Assembly (NCBI RefSeq): GCF_022352055.1
Contig: NZ_JAKRWM010000012.1
Span: 1 to 64,000, forward strand
Length of the DNA stretch: 64,000 bases
From: Cohnella mopanensis
GTDB lineage: Bacteria > Bacillota > Bacilli > Paenibacillales > Paenibacillaceae
Reading direction: 5' to 3'
Positions 34,695 through 43,649 of the stretch are shown here, in pieces. How positions within the stretch are numbered: the stretch's first letter is position 1; each line of letters begins with the position of its first letter. The notes beneath the pieces were generated by a model that made no database searches, had not been told where the DNA came from, and saw only the letters and a list, made by a program, of their open reading frames with translations. A program made the translations under genes and the position numbers.

Positions 34695-35769
34695 ATTCGA
34701 AACGATCCGCGAGCAGTGGCTTCAATCGGTATCGCAGATTGCCCGCGGAGGCCAGTTTGTCGGCGGACCCTCCGTCGCGCAATTCGAGTCCTCTTTCGCG
34801 GCTTATCTGGGGACGGAGGGAGCGGTCGGAGTCGGCAATGGGACGGATGCTTTGTTCTTGGCTCTGAAAGCGCTTAATATCGGGCCCGGAGATGAGGTTA
34901 TTACGGTGGCGAACACGTTTATCGCTACCGTCGGCGCCATCCATCAGACGGGAGCGAGGCCGGTGCTCGTCGATTGCGACGACTCCTATCTCATCGACTT
35001 CGAGCAGGTGAAAGCCAGCGCGACCCCTCGGACGAAAGCGGTTATTCCCGTACACCTCTACGGCCGAATGGTCGATCTTCGCGAATGGCTGCCTTGGGCA
35101 GAGGAGAAAGGCATTGCGATTATCGAGGATTGCGCGCAGGCCGCGGGAGCGAGCTTGGAGGGGAAAGCGGCCGGAAGCTGGGGAACAATGGGATGTTTCA
35201 GTTTTTACCCGGATAAAAATTTGGGAGCCTTAGGGGACGGGGGAGCGGTTGTCTCCTCCTCCCCCGAATGGTTGTCCAGGCTGCGCAAACTTAGAAATCA
35301 CGGCGGGGAAATTCGTTACCAGCATGAGATCCCCGGTTTTAACAGCCGCTTGGATTCGCTTCAAGCATGCGCATTGCAAATCAAGCTGTCTTATCTGGAC
35401 GAATGGTCCGCCAAGCGGCGCGACATCGCGGCCGGATACGCGATCCGACTGCAAGGACTCGATTATGTCGCGGTTCCTGAAGCATCGCGGGACAGTCGCC
35501 ACGTCTATCATCTCTATGTGATTCGGCTGGTCGACGGGCGACGCGAGGCGCTGAAGAAGCACTTGCAGAAAAAGGGTATTTTAACAGCGGTGCAATATCC
35601 GGTTCCCGTTCATCTGACGCCGGCTTACTCGTTTCTTGGTTACGCTGCCGGCTCTTTCCCGAATGCGGAAGGTTACGCGAACGAGATTCTGTCGTTGCCT
35701 ATGCATATAGGGCTGACGGAGGATGAGGTCGCCTTGGTTTCGAACGAAATTAAATCGTTTTTTGCTTGA
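34663..35769 (+). CDS. DegT/DnrJ/EryC1 PLP aminotransferase
   Basis: This 368-residue sugar aminotransferase uses PLP and normally glutamate as amine donor. Motifs: GPSVAQFESSFAAYLG near residue 38, GNGTDALFLALKAL with the phosphate site, IIEDCAQAAGA near 161, and FSFYPDKNLGALGDGGAV near 184, with the Schiff-base Lys in PDKNLG. It resembles the 3-aminotransferases of NDP-deoxysugars (DesV, FdtB and QdtB type). ATG 34663 is preferred because GGAGGTGG at 34651-34658 is close upstream; an ATG at 34630 lies inside the previous gene without a ribosome site. It should work on the keto product of the Gfo/Idh enzyme. Confidence 0.9.
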   Translation: MGILFSAPQVEFETIREQWLQSVSQIARGGQFVGGPSVAQFESSFAAYLGTEGAVGVGNGTDALFLALKALNIGPGDEVITVANTFIATVGAIHQTGARPVLVDCDDSYLIDFEQVKASATPRTKAVIPVHLYGRMVDLREWLPWAEEKGIAIIEDCAQAAGASLEGKAAGSWGTMGCFSFYPDKNLGALGDGGAVVSSSPEWLSRLRKLRNHGGEIRYQHEIPGFNSRLDSLQACALQIKLSYLDEWSAKRRDIAAGYAIRLQGLDYVAVPEASRDSRHVYHLYVIRLVDGRREALKKHLQKKGILTAVQYPVPVHLTPAYSFLGYAAGSFPNAEGYANEILSLPMHIGLTEDEVALVSNEIKSFFA

Positions 35770-35793
35770 AAACCCACATAGGAGGCGAATCCG

Positions 35794-36063
35794 ATGTCCT
35801 TATCGAAAGAGCAAGAAATCAACGCCTTTTTGCGTCATACGATCGCAAAGCTAACCGAAGATCCCGCGCTGGAGCAGCTCCTGAAGGATGATCAACTTAT
35901 TCAGGGGGCGGGCATGGATTCGATCCGAATCATTAATATGATCGTTCAGATCGAGCTGAACTACGATATCGCTTTCGATGACGAAGAGTTGCAGATCGAG
36001 AACTTCGCGACGCTTAAGGTTATCGGAGAACAAATCATGCACAAGCTGGGCGTGATTAAGTGA
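35794..36063 (+). CDS. Second free-standing carrier protein
   Basis: This 89-residue acyl carrier protein has its phosphopantetheine Ser43 in GAGMDSIRIINMIVQIE and an acidic, helical surround typical of carriers. It differs strongly from the AsbD-like carrier, so it likely serves a different loading enzyme; the aminoacyl-tRNA-synthetase-like ligase or the second AMP ligase are candidates. ATG 35794 has AGGAGG upstream. The last four bases overlap the GTG start of the AsbE-like gene (GTGA), which suggests the two products work together. Confidence 0.85.
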   Translation: MSLSKEQEINAFLRHTIAKLTEDPALEQLLKDDQLIQGAGMDSIRIINMIVQIELNYDIAFDDEELQIENFATLKVIGEQIMHKLGVIK

Positions 36064-37037
36064 AGAAGTTCAGTCAAGTCCACTGCTTGTTGGACTGCTT
36101 TGCTTCGGTTATAGAGGAAGACGACCGATTGGATTTCCGGCCTCTCTACATTGGAGTATGGGATGCTTACTTCGAGGCAAATGAAAACGGGATTTCCTAT
36201 TACAGCGATTCGGTGGATCCGATGGATTGGAATAGCAAATTCTCTATGCTCTACGGGAACGCGGTGGAGTCCTGGTACGATACGGCTGTCGGAAAGCGCG
36301 GGAACTTCTCCGCCTTGACGAATCGGATGCGAGACGGGCTTACCGGGAAAGTTTCGATTATTATGGTTGATGTATTCTATCTGCCGTACTCTTACCAGTA
36401 CCGCGCCAAACACGCTCCGCATTTCGTGATCGTGAAGCAGCGTCAATGGTTGGAATGGCAGGTCATAGATCCCTATTTCGATTGGAACGGCAGCCTGTCG
36501 AATGGGGAGCTATGGGAGGCGTTCGGCTTCGACGGATTCGGCAGAGGGTTGACGATCGATACAGGGGCTTTCCGGCAAGCGGATGAACGCGCGATCATTC
36601 GGTTATTCGAATCCGAGCTTCACTTATCGCCCGGACTGCTATTGGCCGAGGTCGAACGCTTCGTTCACTCTTCGATCGAGGGGAACGGCGGGCATGCGCC
36701 GAAGACGTTGTTCGCTTCCGTTCAGGAAGCGGGAGTTATAGCCAAACGATTCGGCGGGTGCCAATATATCCTCCAATATCTTTGCGAACGCTTGGGAATC
36801 GAGGACAACGTGACGACCTCAGCCATTACGGAGATGATTAAGGGATGGGAGAATCTAATGCTGACGTTGGTACGTTACCAAATGCAGAATAAGCCTGTCG
36901 ATTTGGCATCGTTTTCGGTGAAAACCGGGCATCTTCGCCAGTTGGAGATAAGCGTGCGGGAATCGTTATTTCAAATGTTCTCGAAATGGCGAAGCCAGCT
37001 ACCCGAAGCGGCGTTAGGCGAGGTGTCGAATCCGTGA
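36060..37037 (+). CDS. AsbE-like transferase (copy 1)
   Basis: This 325-residue protein resembles AsbE, which transfers 3,4-dihydroxybenzoyl from its carrier to a polyamine in petrobactin synthesis (DUF6005-type, from memory). The N-terminus reads VHCLLDCFAS (Cys9 and Cys13), followed by RPLYIGVWDAYFE, then KHAPHFVIVKQ with a candidate His near 121 and VIDPYFDW with a candidate Asp near 137. The C-terminal half is helical. It shares these features with the gene at 43650, at about the same positions, and the same order with two BtrH-like proteins. GTG 36060 overlaps the stop of the carrier gene. Acyl donor and amine acceptor are not known. Confidence 0.75.
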   Translation: MKKFSQVHCLLDCFASVIEEDDRLDFRPLYIGVWDAYFEANENGISYYSDSVDPMDWNSKFSMLYGNAVESWYDTAVGKRGNFSALTNRMRDGLTGKVSIIMVDVFYLPYSYQYRAKHAPHFVIVKQRQWLEWQVIDPYFDWNGSLSNGELWEAFGFDGFGRGLTIDTGAFRQADERAIIRLFESELHLSPGLLLAEVERFVHSSIEGNGGHAPKTLFASVQEAGVIAKRFGGCQYILQYLCERLGIEDNVTTSAITEMIKGWENLMLTLVRYQMQNKPVDLASFSVKTGHLRQLEISVRESLFQMFSKWRSQLPEAALGEVSNP

Positions 37038-38845
37038 GCAGCGTGAAGATGTACATTCGCCTGATCCGATATATTAACCCCCGTTGGCGGTTAACGAGCG
37101 CAGCTTTCCTGTTGACGATGCTGTGTCTGCTCTTGAATTTAACGCAGCCGTACCTGATTTCCCGGTTTATCGATCAGGTGTTAATCGGCCGACAAGCGGA
37201 GTGGGTATTTCCTTTGCTGGGCTCATCTTTCGGGATCAGCATCCTATCCGCGGTCCTAACCGTCGCAGGCTTCAGCATATTTCGCTACTTGGAGGCACGG
37301 AACACGCTGGATTTGCGAAGCACGGTACTGCGGCACATTCGCCGAATCCCTTTGACGGAGATCGAGAAGAACGGCGTAGGGAAGTATATGGCGCTAATGG
37401 GGATGGACACCTCGGCGACGTCCAGGTTCATCAATGTCCTGGCTGTGGAGCTGGTTGGGCAGTGGCTGCAAATGCTCGTGTCGCTGGCGATTATTTTCGT
37501 GATGGAATGGCGCTTGGGCATCGTAGCCCTGATCAGCATCCCTTTCGTGATCGGAGTCCCCCGTTTATATCGAAGGCCAATGAAGGACGCCGTCAACAAG
37601 CTCCGTCATCACAACGAGGAGATCGGCTCTTATTTGTTCGAAAGCGTTCAAGGCTCCCGCGAAATCCGGACGTACGGATTGGAATCATGGGAGGAACGGC
37701 GCAATGAAAAGATGTATAAGGACCTCGTAAAGGTAAGCATCCGGGAAGGGTTGTTCCGACAACTGTCCGGGAATAGCGGGGCTTTGGTCATCGCTCTGAC
37801 GGTCGTTCTGTTGTACGGATTCGGCAGCGGGCAAGTGATGAATGGCTTATTTACCGTCGGGATGATGGTAGCGGCCGTTCAGTACATCCAAGCGGTATTG
37901 AATCCTATTCAGCATATGAATTACTTGATCAGCGATTTGCTAGGAAGCGAAGCGGCCATGTCCCGCATCGAGGAATTTCTTCAAACCCCGACCGAGTCGC
38001 AAGTTAGCGTAGATGAAAGCGTCCCCTGCGAGGATTCGATGCGCGATGCCGCGGCGCAAACCGCGACGTCCTTGGAAGTTGGGAATGATGGACTAAAGAC
38101 CGATGAGCGCCAGCCTTTCGTGTCGTGCCGAGATTTGTATGTCTCCTATGAAGAGAGCTCCATCTTGAAGGGAGTTACGATCGAAGTCGCCAAAGGCCAA
38201 ATCGCCGCCTTTGTCGGAAGGAGCGGTTCCGGGAAATCCACGTTGTTCAAAACCTTGCAGGGTTTTATGGAGATTGAGTCCGGAGATGTTCGGATAGGCC
38301 GAAGCTCGTTGTCCGGACTGTCGCGTCAAGCGATCTCTCGTCAGATCAGTTTCGTGTCGCAGGAGTCGTTCCTGTTCAAAGGGACGTTGTTCGATAACGT
38401 GGCGTTCGGCAAGCTCGACGCGACGGAGGAAGAGGTGTACGGGGCTCTGTGCGAAGTGGATTTGAAATCATTCGTAGATCGGCTGCCCGACGGGATATAT
38501 ACGAGGCTGGATAATCAAGGCTTTCAATTATCCGGCGGACAAAGACAGCGAGTAGCGATCGCTAGGGCGATCATCAAGAAACCCGACATTCTCATCCTCG
38601 ACGAACCGACATCGGCGCTGGATCGAAACACGGAAGAGCAGGTGCTCGCTACGGTATTCCGGATCATGAAGGGCAAAACCGTGCTGATCGCCACGCACAG
38701 GTTGGAATCGATCATGTCCGCCGGGATCATCTATGTGATGGAACAGGGAACGATCGTCGATTCCGGTACCCATGAAGAGCTGGAAACTCGCTGCGAGATC
38801 TACAAGGAATTGTTGAAGCGGCAGGAATTGTTGCGGAGCTTGTAG
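37034..38845 (+). CDS. ABC exporter (fused membrane and ATPase domains)
   Basis: This 603-residue half-transporter likely acts as a homodimer exporting the cluster product. Six transmembrane helices occupy about residues 15-310 (LTSAAFLLTMLCLLLNLTQP first), then a linker and a nucleotide-binding domain with Walker A GRSGSGKST near 395, signature LSGGQRQR near 500 and Walker B ILILDEPTSALD near 520. GTG 37034 overlaps the previous stop (GTGA) and has GGCGAGGTG upstream; a later ATG 37049 is the alternative. No peptidase C39 domain is attached. Confidence 0.92.
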   Translation: MSSVKMYIRLIRYINPRWRLTSAAFLLTMLCLLLNLTQPYLISRFIDQVLIGRQAEWVFPLLGSSFGISILSAVLTVAGFSIFRYLEARNTLDLRSTVLRHIRRIPLTEIEKNGVGKYMALMGMDTSATSRFINVLAVELVGQWLQMLVSLAIIFVMEWRLGIVALISIPFVIGVPRLYRRPMKDAVNKLRHHNEEIGSYLFESVQGSREIRTYGLESWEERRNEKMYKDLVKVSIREGLFRQLSGNSGALVIALTVVLLYGFGSGQVMNGLFTVGMMVAAVQYIQAVLNPIQHMNYLISDLLGSEAAMSRIEEFLQTPTESQVSVDESVPCEDSMRDAAAQTATSLEVGNDGLKTDERQPFVSCRDLYVSYEESSILKGVTIEVAKGQIAAFVGRSGSGKSTLFKTLQGFMEIESGDVRIGRSSLSGLSRQAISRQISFVSQESFLFKGTLFDNVAFGKLDATEEEVYGALCEVDLKSFVDRLPDGIYTRLDNQGFQLSGGQRQRVAIARAIIKKPDILILDEPTSALDRNTEEQVLATVFRIMKGKTVLIATHRLESIMSAGIIYVMEQGTIVDSGTHEELETRCEIYKELLKRQELLRSL

Positions 38846-38898
38846 CCATGGCAGGTAAACCGCTCTATGCCGGAGCGGATCAGAAGGGAGGATAAGCA

Positions 38899-39963
38899 TT
38901 GGCACAGCATGTCGTGGAAGTCAGGAACGAGCACAATATTAACTTGGCGTTTATGGAATGCTTCACTTCCTGCGTTCTGACTTATTTGAATATTAGGGGA
39001 AAAGACTATCGCAAGATCTTGCTAGATTATTGGAACTTAAGCTATCAATTTAAAACGCTTCTATCCGGCAAAGAGGCCAATCAGTTGCCGCTGGAGTATT
39101 TCTACGGACTGACCATGACGTTCGTCAAAGGCGACGAAGAGTCGCTACGGAGCATTATCCGCCAGGGACGCAGCGCGATCTGCTTATGTTTGGCGTCCAG
39201 GCTCGCCTTCTTTCCTCCCGCCTACTTGGGCATGGAGGAGACCGGCTTCCAGCACTCGATATTGCTCTACGGATGGGACGAACGGCAGAATCGTTATCTC
39301 GTGACAGACCCGGTCGTCGACGCGGTCGCCTCATTGAGTCCGGATGAAGCGGCCCATGCATGCGCCATCCGCCAAGGGAGCGGCGAGATACACTATTTCG
39401 TATTGGAAGAGTCGGAGATTCCGTTCTCGGAACCGGATTTGAAATCTTGCTTGGCTTACTGCACCGATCGGAACTTGACGTATTATCGGAACCGGAGATT
39501 GGACAAGCCGAGTCCGATCCTTGCGGAGAATAGCTCCGGAGCGGAGAAGGCGAAAGCTTGGCAGGCCTGGTTCAATAATCGCCATGGCGGCATACGGGCG
39601 TTGGAGCACTTTCAAGATGACTTGTCGCGATCTCAGGAGTGGACCCCCCGCCGAAGAAACGACTGGATCGTCATCAATACGAAGACGATATCCTCGATTC
39701 GGCGACTCCGTGCGCAGGTTTGGAATGCTTATCGGGACACGGCCGGCTTGAGCGACGACCAGGTGGCGGAGGGACAACGACAAATCGATGGTATTCTGTC
39801 AGCTTGGAACACGGTTAATCTCCTGCTGCTGAAATACAAGATTGGGCAGGATGCAACTGCTGCGATCGCTGCGATTAGGCAACGCACGGAGGAGCTCAAA
39901 AAGGTGGAACTGCAGTTTCTGGAATGGCTGCATAATGCGGTTAGGGAAAGAGGGGAGCGTTAG
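38899..39963 (+). CDS. BtrH-like acyltransferase candidate 2
   Basis: This 354-residue protein has a papain-like N-terminal domain with the same pattern as the other cluster transferases: FMECFTSCVLTYL (Cys21 and Cys25), GFQHSILLYGWDE with a candidate His near 116, and YLVTDPVVDA with a candidate Asp near 135. The rest is helical and charged. BtrH-like N-terminal domains transfer acyl groups from carriers to amines. TTG 38899 has GGGAGG eight bases upstream. The carrier gene at 39965 starts one base after its stop, so this transferase probably uses that carrier, loaded by the ligase encoded next. Function is inferred from pattern and context. Confidence 0.65.
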   Translation: MAQHVVEVRNEHNINLAFMECFTSCVLTYLNIRGKDYRKILLDYWNLSYQFKTLLSGKEANQLPLEYFYGLTMTFVKGDEESLRSIIRQGRSAICLCLASRLAFFPPAYLGMEETGFQHSILLYGWDERQNRYLVTDPVVDAVASLSPDEAAHACAIRQGSGEIHYFVLEESEIPFSEPDLKSCLAYCTDRNLTYYRNRRLDKPSPILAENSSGAEKAKAWQAWFNNRHGGIRALEHFQDDLSRSQEWTPRRRNDWIVINTKTISSIRRLRAQVWNAYRDTAGLSDDQVAEGQRQIDGILSAWNTVNLLLLKYKIGQDATAAIAAIRQRTEELKKVELQFLEWLHNAVRERGER

Positions 39964-39964
39964 C

Positions 39965-40225
39965 ATGAGTATGGACGATCGGCTTAAAGAAATTTTGATT
40001 CGAAGCACAAGGAAGACGATATCGGCGGAAGAAATCGTCTCCGATACCGACCTTGTCAACGAATTGGCGCTGGATTCCATTCTCATTGTCAACCTCTTTG
40101 CCGATTTGGAAGAGGAATTCAACATTACGATTCTAGTTCATGAAATTAATAAGCCGATCTTAAGCGAGTATCGGCTGCTTCGGGAATACGTGCAAGAGCG
40201 GATGGTTCTACAAGAATCGCAGTAA
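39965..40225 (+). CDS. Third free-standing carrier protein
   Basis: This 86-residue carrier has the phosphopantetheine Ser38 in ELALDSILIVNLFADLEEEF and a conserved helix III area (ITILVHEINKPIL). It differs from both other carriers in the cluster. It lies between a BtrH-like gene and an AMP-ligase gene, forming what looks like a transferase-carrier-loader set. ATG 39965 follows GAGGGGAGCG. Confidence 0.85.
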   Translation: MSMDDRLKEILIRSTRKTISAEEIVSDTDLVNELALDSILIVNLFADLEEEFNITILVHEINKPILSEYRLLREYVQERMVLQESQ

Positions 40226-40255
40226 CCTGCCGCCTTGGCGAAGGAGGAAAGATGG

Positions 40256-41596
40256 GTGACGATCGAGTGGCTTCTTGATAAAATCGCGGGCTTTGCGGAG
40301 CGGGAAGCCATGGTTTACTCGGGTGAATCCGTAACGTTCGGCACAATATTGAAGGATTACGAGAGATGGAAAGCCAACATCGAGCAATTCCGAATCCGAC
40401 CCGAAGAAGTGGTTCTGTTAGAAGGAGATTATTCTCCCGCCGTCTGCGGCGCGATCCTGGCGTTGACAGGGAACGGAAATACGATCGTTCCCGTTTCGCC
40501 AAGCGTGCGTCATCGGCTTCGGGAGTTCGGTGATATCGCCCAGGTCGACAGGTCGATTCATTTCGACGGAGACGAGTATCGGATCGAGTCGCACGAGCGG
40601 GGCGGCCATACGGGATTTCTGGAACGGTTCCTCTCGGAGGGGCAGGCCGGCATGATCCTTTTTACTTCGGGAACGACTGGCGCTCCCAAGGCGATTCTAC
40701 ATCGTTTCGCGCCTTTCATCGATCGGTATAAAGTACCAAGGGACACCTTTCGCACACTATCGTTCCTGCTTTTCGACCACATCGGCGGAATCAACACATT
40801 GTTCCATACGATGGCTAACGGAGGCACCATCATCGTGCCGCCCAGCCGGTCGCCCTCCGAAATCTGCGCCTTAATCGAGAAGCATAGGGTAGAGCTATTG
40901 CCTACTTCGCCGAGTTTTCTGAATTTGCTGTTGATGACGGGAGCTTATGAGCCCTACGATATGTCTTCGCTTAAGATCATTACGTATGGCACCGAGGTCA
41001 TGCCGGACTACACGCTGGAACAATTGCGCCTTCGGTTTCCCGACGTTCAGCTAAGACAAACGTATGGATTGTCGGAGCTCGGCATCTTGCGGGCCAAGTC
41101 CAAGGAATCAGGCTCGACTTGGCTGAAGATCGGAGGAGAAGGGGTCGAGACGAAGATCGTGGACGGTATCCTTCATATCCGCTCCAAGGCGGCAATGGTC
41201 GGCTATTTGAACGCGCCCGACCCTTTCGATGAAGATGGTTGGTTTAATACGCAGGACCAAGTCGGCATTGAAGGAGAATATTTGCGGATCTACGGCCGGC
41301 GCTCCGAATTGATCAACGTAGGCGGAAGGAAAGTGTATCCGGTCGAGGTGGAAGGAGTTTTGCTTCAGATGCCCGAAGTGCGGGACGTCACCGTTAAGGG
41401 AGAGCCTAATTCCTTGCTGGGTCACGTGGTGACGGCCGTCATTCGTACCGACTTGCCGATCGGCGCCCAAGAGCTGAAGCAAAGAGTGAGAGCGTTCTGC
41501 CAAGGCAAGCTGGAGCAGTATCAAATTCCGGTGAAGGTCTACACGCAAGAGAAGGAGCTATTCTCGGAACGCTATAAAAAAATGCGGCAAGCTTAA
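40256..41596 (+). CDS. Second AMP ligase (carrier loading)
   Basis: This 446-residue ANL-superfamily enzyme shows ILFTSGTTGAPKAILHRF near residue 137, RQTYGLSELGILRAKS near 266, GWFNTQDQVGIEGEYLRIYGRRSELINVGG near 330-360 and a C-terminal ERYKKMRQ with Lys near the end. The expected catalytic Lys motif is shortened compared with other ligases. GTG 40256 is chosen since AAGGAGG at 40241-40247 is eight bases upstream; TTG 40235 is in frame but lacks a ribosome site. Placed right after a carrier gene, it probably charges that carrier with a carboxylic acid. The acid is unknown; it may differ from the one used by the AsbC-like ligase. Confidence 0.8.
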   Translation: MTIEWLLDKIAGFAEREAMVYSGESVTFGTILKDYERWKANIEQFRIRPEEVVLLEGDYSPAVCGAILALTGNGNTIVPVSPSVRHRLREFGDIAQVDRSIHFDGDEYRIESHERGGHTGFLERFLSEGQAGMILFTSGTTGAPKAILHRFAPFIDRYKVPRDTFRTLSFLLFDHIGGINTLFHTMANGGTIIVPPSRSPSEICALIEKHRVELLPTSPSFLNLLLMTGAYEPYDMSSLKIITYGTEVMPDYTLEQLRLRFPDVQLRQTYGLSELGILRAKSKESGSTWLKIGGEGVETKIVDGILHIRSKAAMVGYLNAPDPFDEDGWFNTQDQVGIEGEYLRIYGRRSELINVGGRKVYPVEVEGVLLQMPEVRDVTVKGEPNSLLGHVVTAVIRTDLPIGAQELKQRVRAFCQGKLEQYQIPVKVYTQEKELFSERYKKMRQA

Positions 41597-41615
41597 AAGG
41601 TTGGGAGGTGCGGGT

Positions 41616-42470
41616 TTGAAATATTCATTATGTTCCATCTCCTTCCGGCACGAGCTCGTTTCTTTTCACGATCTGGTTAGATTCGCCCGCGAGCAGGAGT
41701 TTGCCGGAATCGAACTGTGGGGAATTCATGCGAGGGCCGTCTTGCGCCGTTGCGAGCACGAGGTTCCGTCCCTATTGGATAGAATGGAAGCCGATGGCGT
41801 TCGGATTTCGATGATCAGCGATTATATCGATCTTTACTCCGAGGACGATCAAGTCGCGCTTAAGCGGGGGCGCGAGTTATTCGCGCTCGCAAAAACCTTC
41901 CGCACGCGCAAAGTTCGGATTTTCGCGGGGAACCGACCGAGCGCCATGGCTGATTCCGAAACTTGGACGCAATGCATAATAAGACTGCGGGAGCTTGCCC
42001 GAATGGCTTCCGAGCACGACAGCTATCTGGTCATCGAGACGCATCCGGATACGTTGGCGGATACGCTCTCGTCCACGCTGCGCCTGCTGCGGGAAACGAA
42101 CCATGCCCATCTTCGCGTCAACCTCGATTTTCTGCACGCGTGGGAGTGGGGCAGCGACCCGATCGACGCTTACCGGGAGTTGAAGTCATGGACGGTCAAC
42201 TATCATCTGAAAAATATATCCGGACGGAATCGGCTGGACGTATTCGCACCGAATAACGTCTATTCGCCAAGCGGGGATCGAATCGGTCTGACGGCGCTTT
42301 CCGACGGCGTCGTCGATTACTCGGCGATTATCGAGCAATTGGTTCGCGACGACAGCCCGTATACGGCTTCTATCGAGTGGTTCGGGGAGCAGCCGTTCCG
42401 GTACCTGGAGAGTGAGCTCGCGTGGCTCAAAAAACAAGAGTCTCTGCGAGACGTCTCCATCAATTCATAA
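41616..42470 (+). CDS. AsbF-like 3-dehydroshikimate dehydratase
   Basis: This 284-residue TIM-barrel enzyme closely resembles AsbF, which turns 3-dehydroshikimate into 3,4-dihydroxybenzoate (protocatechuate). Matching stretches include KYSLCSISFRHELVSF at the start, GIELWGIHA, MISDYIDL, LVIETHPDTLADTL near 138-151, VNLDFLHAWEWGSDPIDAYR near 168-187, HLKNIS, VFAPNNVY and IEWFG. Candidate metal ligands are Glu141, Asp171 and the Glu of IEWFG. TTG 41616 is preferred because GGGAGGTG at 41603-41610 is five bases upstream and the resulting N-terminus matches AsbF. It supplies the catechol building block for the AsbC-AsbD-AsbE-like set. Confidence 0.88.
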   Translation: MKYSLCSISFRHELVSFHDLVRFAREQEFAGIELWGIHARAVLRRCEHEVPSLLDRMEADGVRISMISDYIDLYSEDDQVALKRGRELFALAKTFRTRKVRIFAGNRPSAMADSETWTQCIIRLRELARMASEHDSYLVIETHPDTLADTLSSTLRLLRETNHAHLRVNLDFLHAWEWGSDPIDAYRELKSWTVNYHLKNISGRNRLDVFAPNNVYSPSGDRIGLTALSDGVVDYSAIIEQLVRDDSPYTASIEWFGEQPFRYLESELAWLKKQESLRDVSINS

Positions 42471-42489
42471 CCGAAAAGGAGCATGCGCG

Positions 42490-43647
42490 ATGATTAAATC
42501 GTATCCGACCGAAAGCAAGCTTAACGCGAAGCAAGCACAATCGTTACTTTCGAAGCTCATGTACAGCATAGAGGGGATCGCGGATTGCCGGCTCGATACG
42601 CATACGCAGGATATCGTCGTCGATCTGCTTCCGGAAGCCGATGAAGCGACCATCGACGAGACGATAAACGACCTGATGGAGAAAGAAAGTTACAACCGTA
42701 TCATTGGCAGTCGCATATACACCCAGAGCGAAGGGAAGGCTTTGCCGCGGATTGTGGAGAAGCAGCCGATCGAAGAATTGTTCGCCGCCGACGGCTCCGT
42801 GCGAAGAGGCCTTGCCGTTACGCTGTTCCAGCAGCTCGATCGCATTTTGCAACAATTGGCGATCCGGCATGATGCGCAATTGCGCAGTTATCCGTCGATG
42901 ATCCCGCTGGCAACGCTACAGAAATGCAGTTATATCCCTACGTTTCCCCAGAATATTCACATGGTGTCGGAGTTTCCCCATCGCTTGCAAGACTTAAACA
43001 AGGTTCGGGAGACAGGGGACTTGGAAGCGGTATCCAGGCTTAGCTCCTACGCGCTTTCCCCTGCCGTATGCTTTCATTGCTACGCGGAGTTGTCGAACAA
43101 GCGTTTATCCAATCCGCTGTTGTTAACGGCTCGCGGCACCTGCTACCGGCACGAGGCGGTCTGGAGAGTAGGCAAACACCGGATGAACGAATTCAGTATG
43201 AGAGAGATCGTTCTATTCGGCGATTCCACTTTTATCGAAGAGAAGCGGAAGCAACTCATGGAGAGCGCATGGGCGCTGTTCGAAGCGCTCGGTTTGCGCG
43301 GGCGAATAGAGACGGCGAGCGATCCGTTCTATTTCTCGGAGGAATCGGGAAAAGGACAGATTCAGCTCATGGGGAAAATGAAGTATGAATTGATCGTCGA
43401 TACCGAAGATAACGGATCCTTCTCGATTGCCTCGTTCAATAATATGGAGGATTCGTTGTGCAAGCCTTTCGAGGTGTTGAACGATGCGGATAAGCCGATG
43501 CACTCGGGTTGCGTCGCATTCGGAATCGATCGTTGGATCTATGCGCTGTTGAGCCGTTACGGCGGCGAATATACGAAATGGCCGAATAAAACGAAGGAAC
43601 TTCTGGAGCGGCCGCTAGAAGACCGTATGAATTCGGTAGGGATATAG
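42490..43647 (+). CDS. Aminoacyl-tRNA-synthetase-like amino acid:carrier ligase
   Basis: The 385-residue protein has a class II synthetase catalytic domain without a tRNA-binding arm. Motif 2 is seen as LTARGTCYRHE near residue 219, a middle block as NEFSMREIVLFGD near 236, and motif 3 as HSGCVAFGIDRWIYAL near 338. This matches the seryl-tRNA-synthetase-like amino acid:[carrier protein] ligases described in Bradyrhizobium, which charge a carrier's phosphopantetheine with glycine or alanine. Conserved Cys residues (SPAVCFHCY, GTCYRHE) could bind zinc as in that family. ATG 42490 follows AAGGAG. Its carrier is probably one of the three in this cluster. The amino acid cannot be named from sequence. 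Confidence 0.8.
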   Translation: MIKSYPTESKLNAKQAQSLLSKLMYSIEGIADCRLDTHTQDIVVDLLPEADEATIDETINDLMEKESYNRIIGSRIYTQSEGKALPRIVEKQPIEELFAADGSVRRGLAVTLFQQLDRILQQLAIRHDAQLRSYPSMIPLATLQKCSYIPTFPQNIHMVSEFPHRLQDLNKVRETGDLEAVSRLSSYALSPAVCFHCYAELSNKRLSNPLLLTARGTCYRHEAVWRVGKHRMNEFSMREIVLFGDSTFIEEKRKQLMESAWALFEALGLRGRIETASDPFYFSEESGKGQIQLMGKMKYELIVDTEDNGSFSIASFNNMEDSLCKPFEVLNDADKPMHSGCVAFGIDRWIYALLSRYGGEYTKWPNKTKELLERPLEDRMNSVGI

Positions 43648-43649
43648 CC

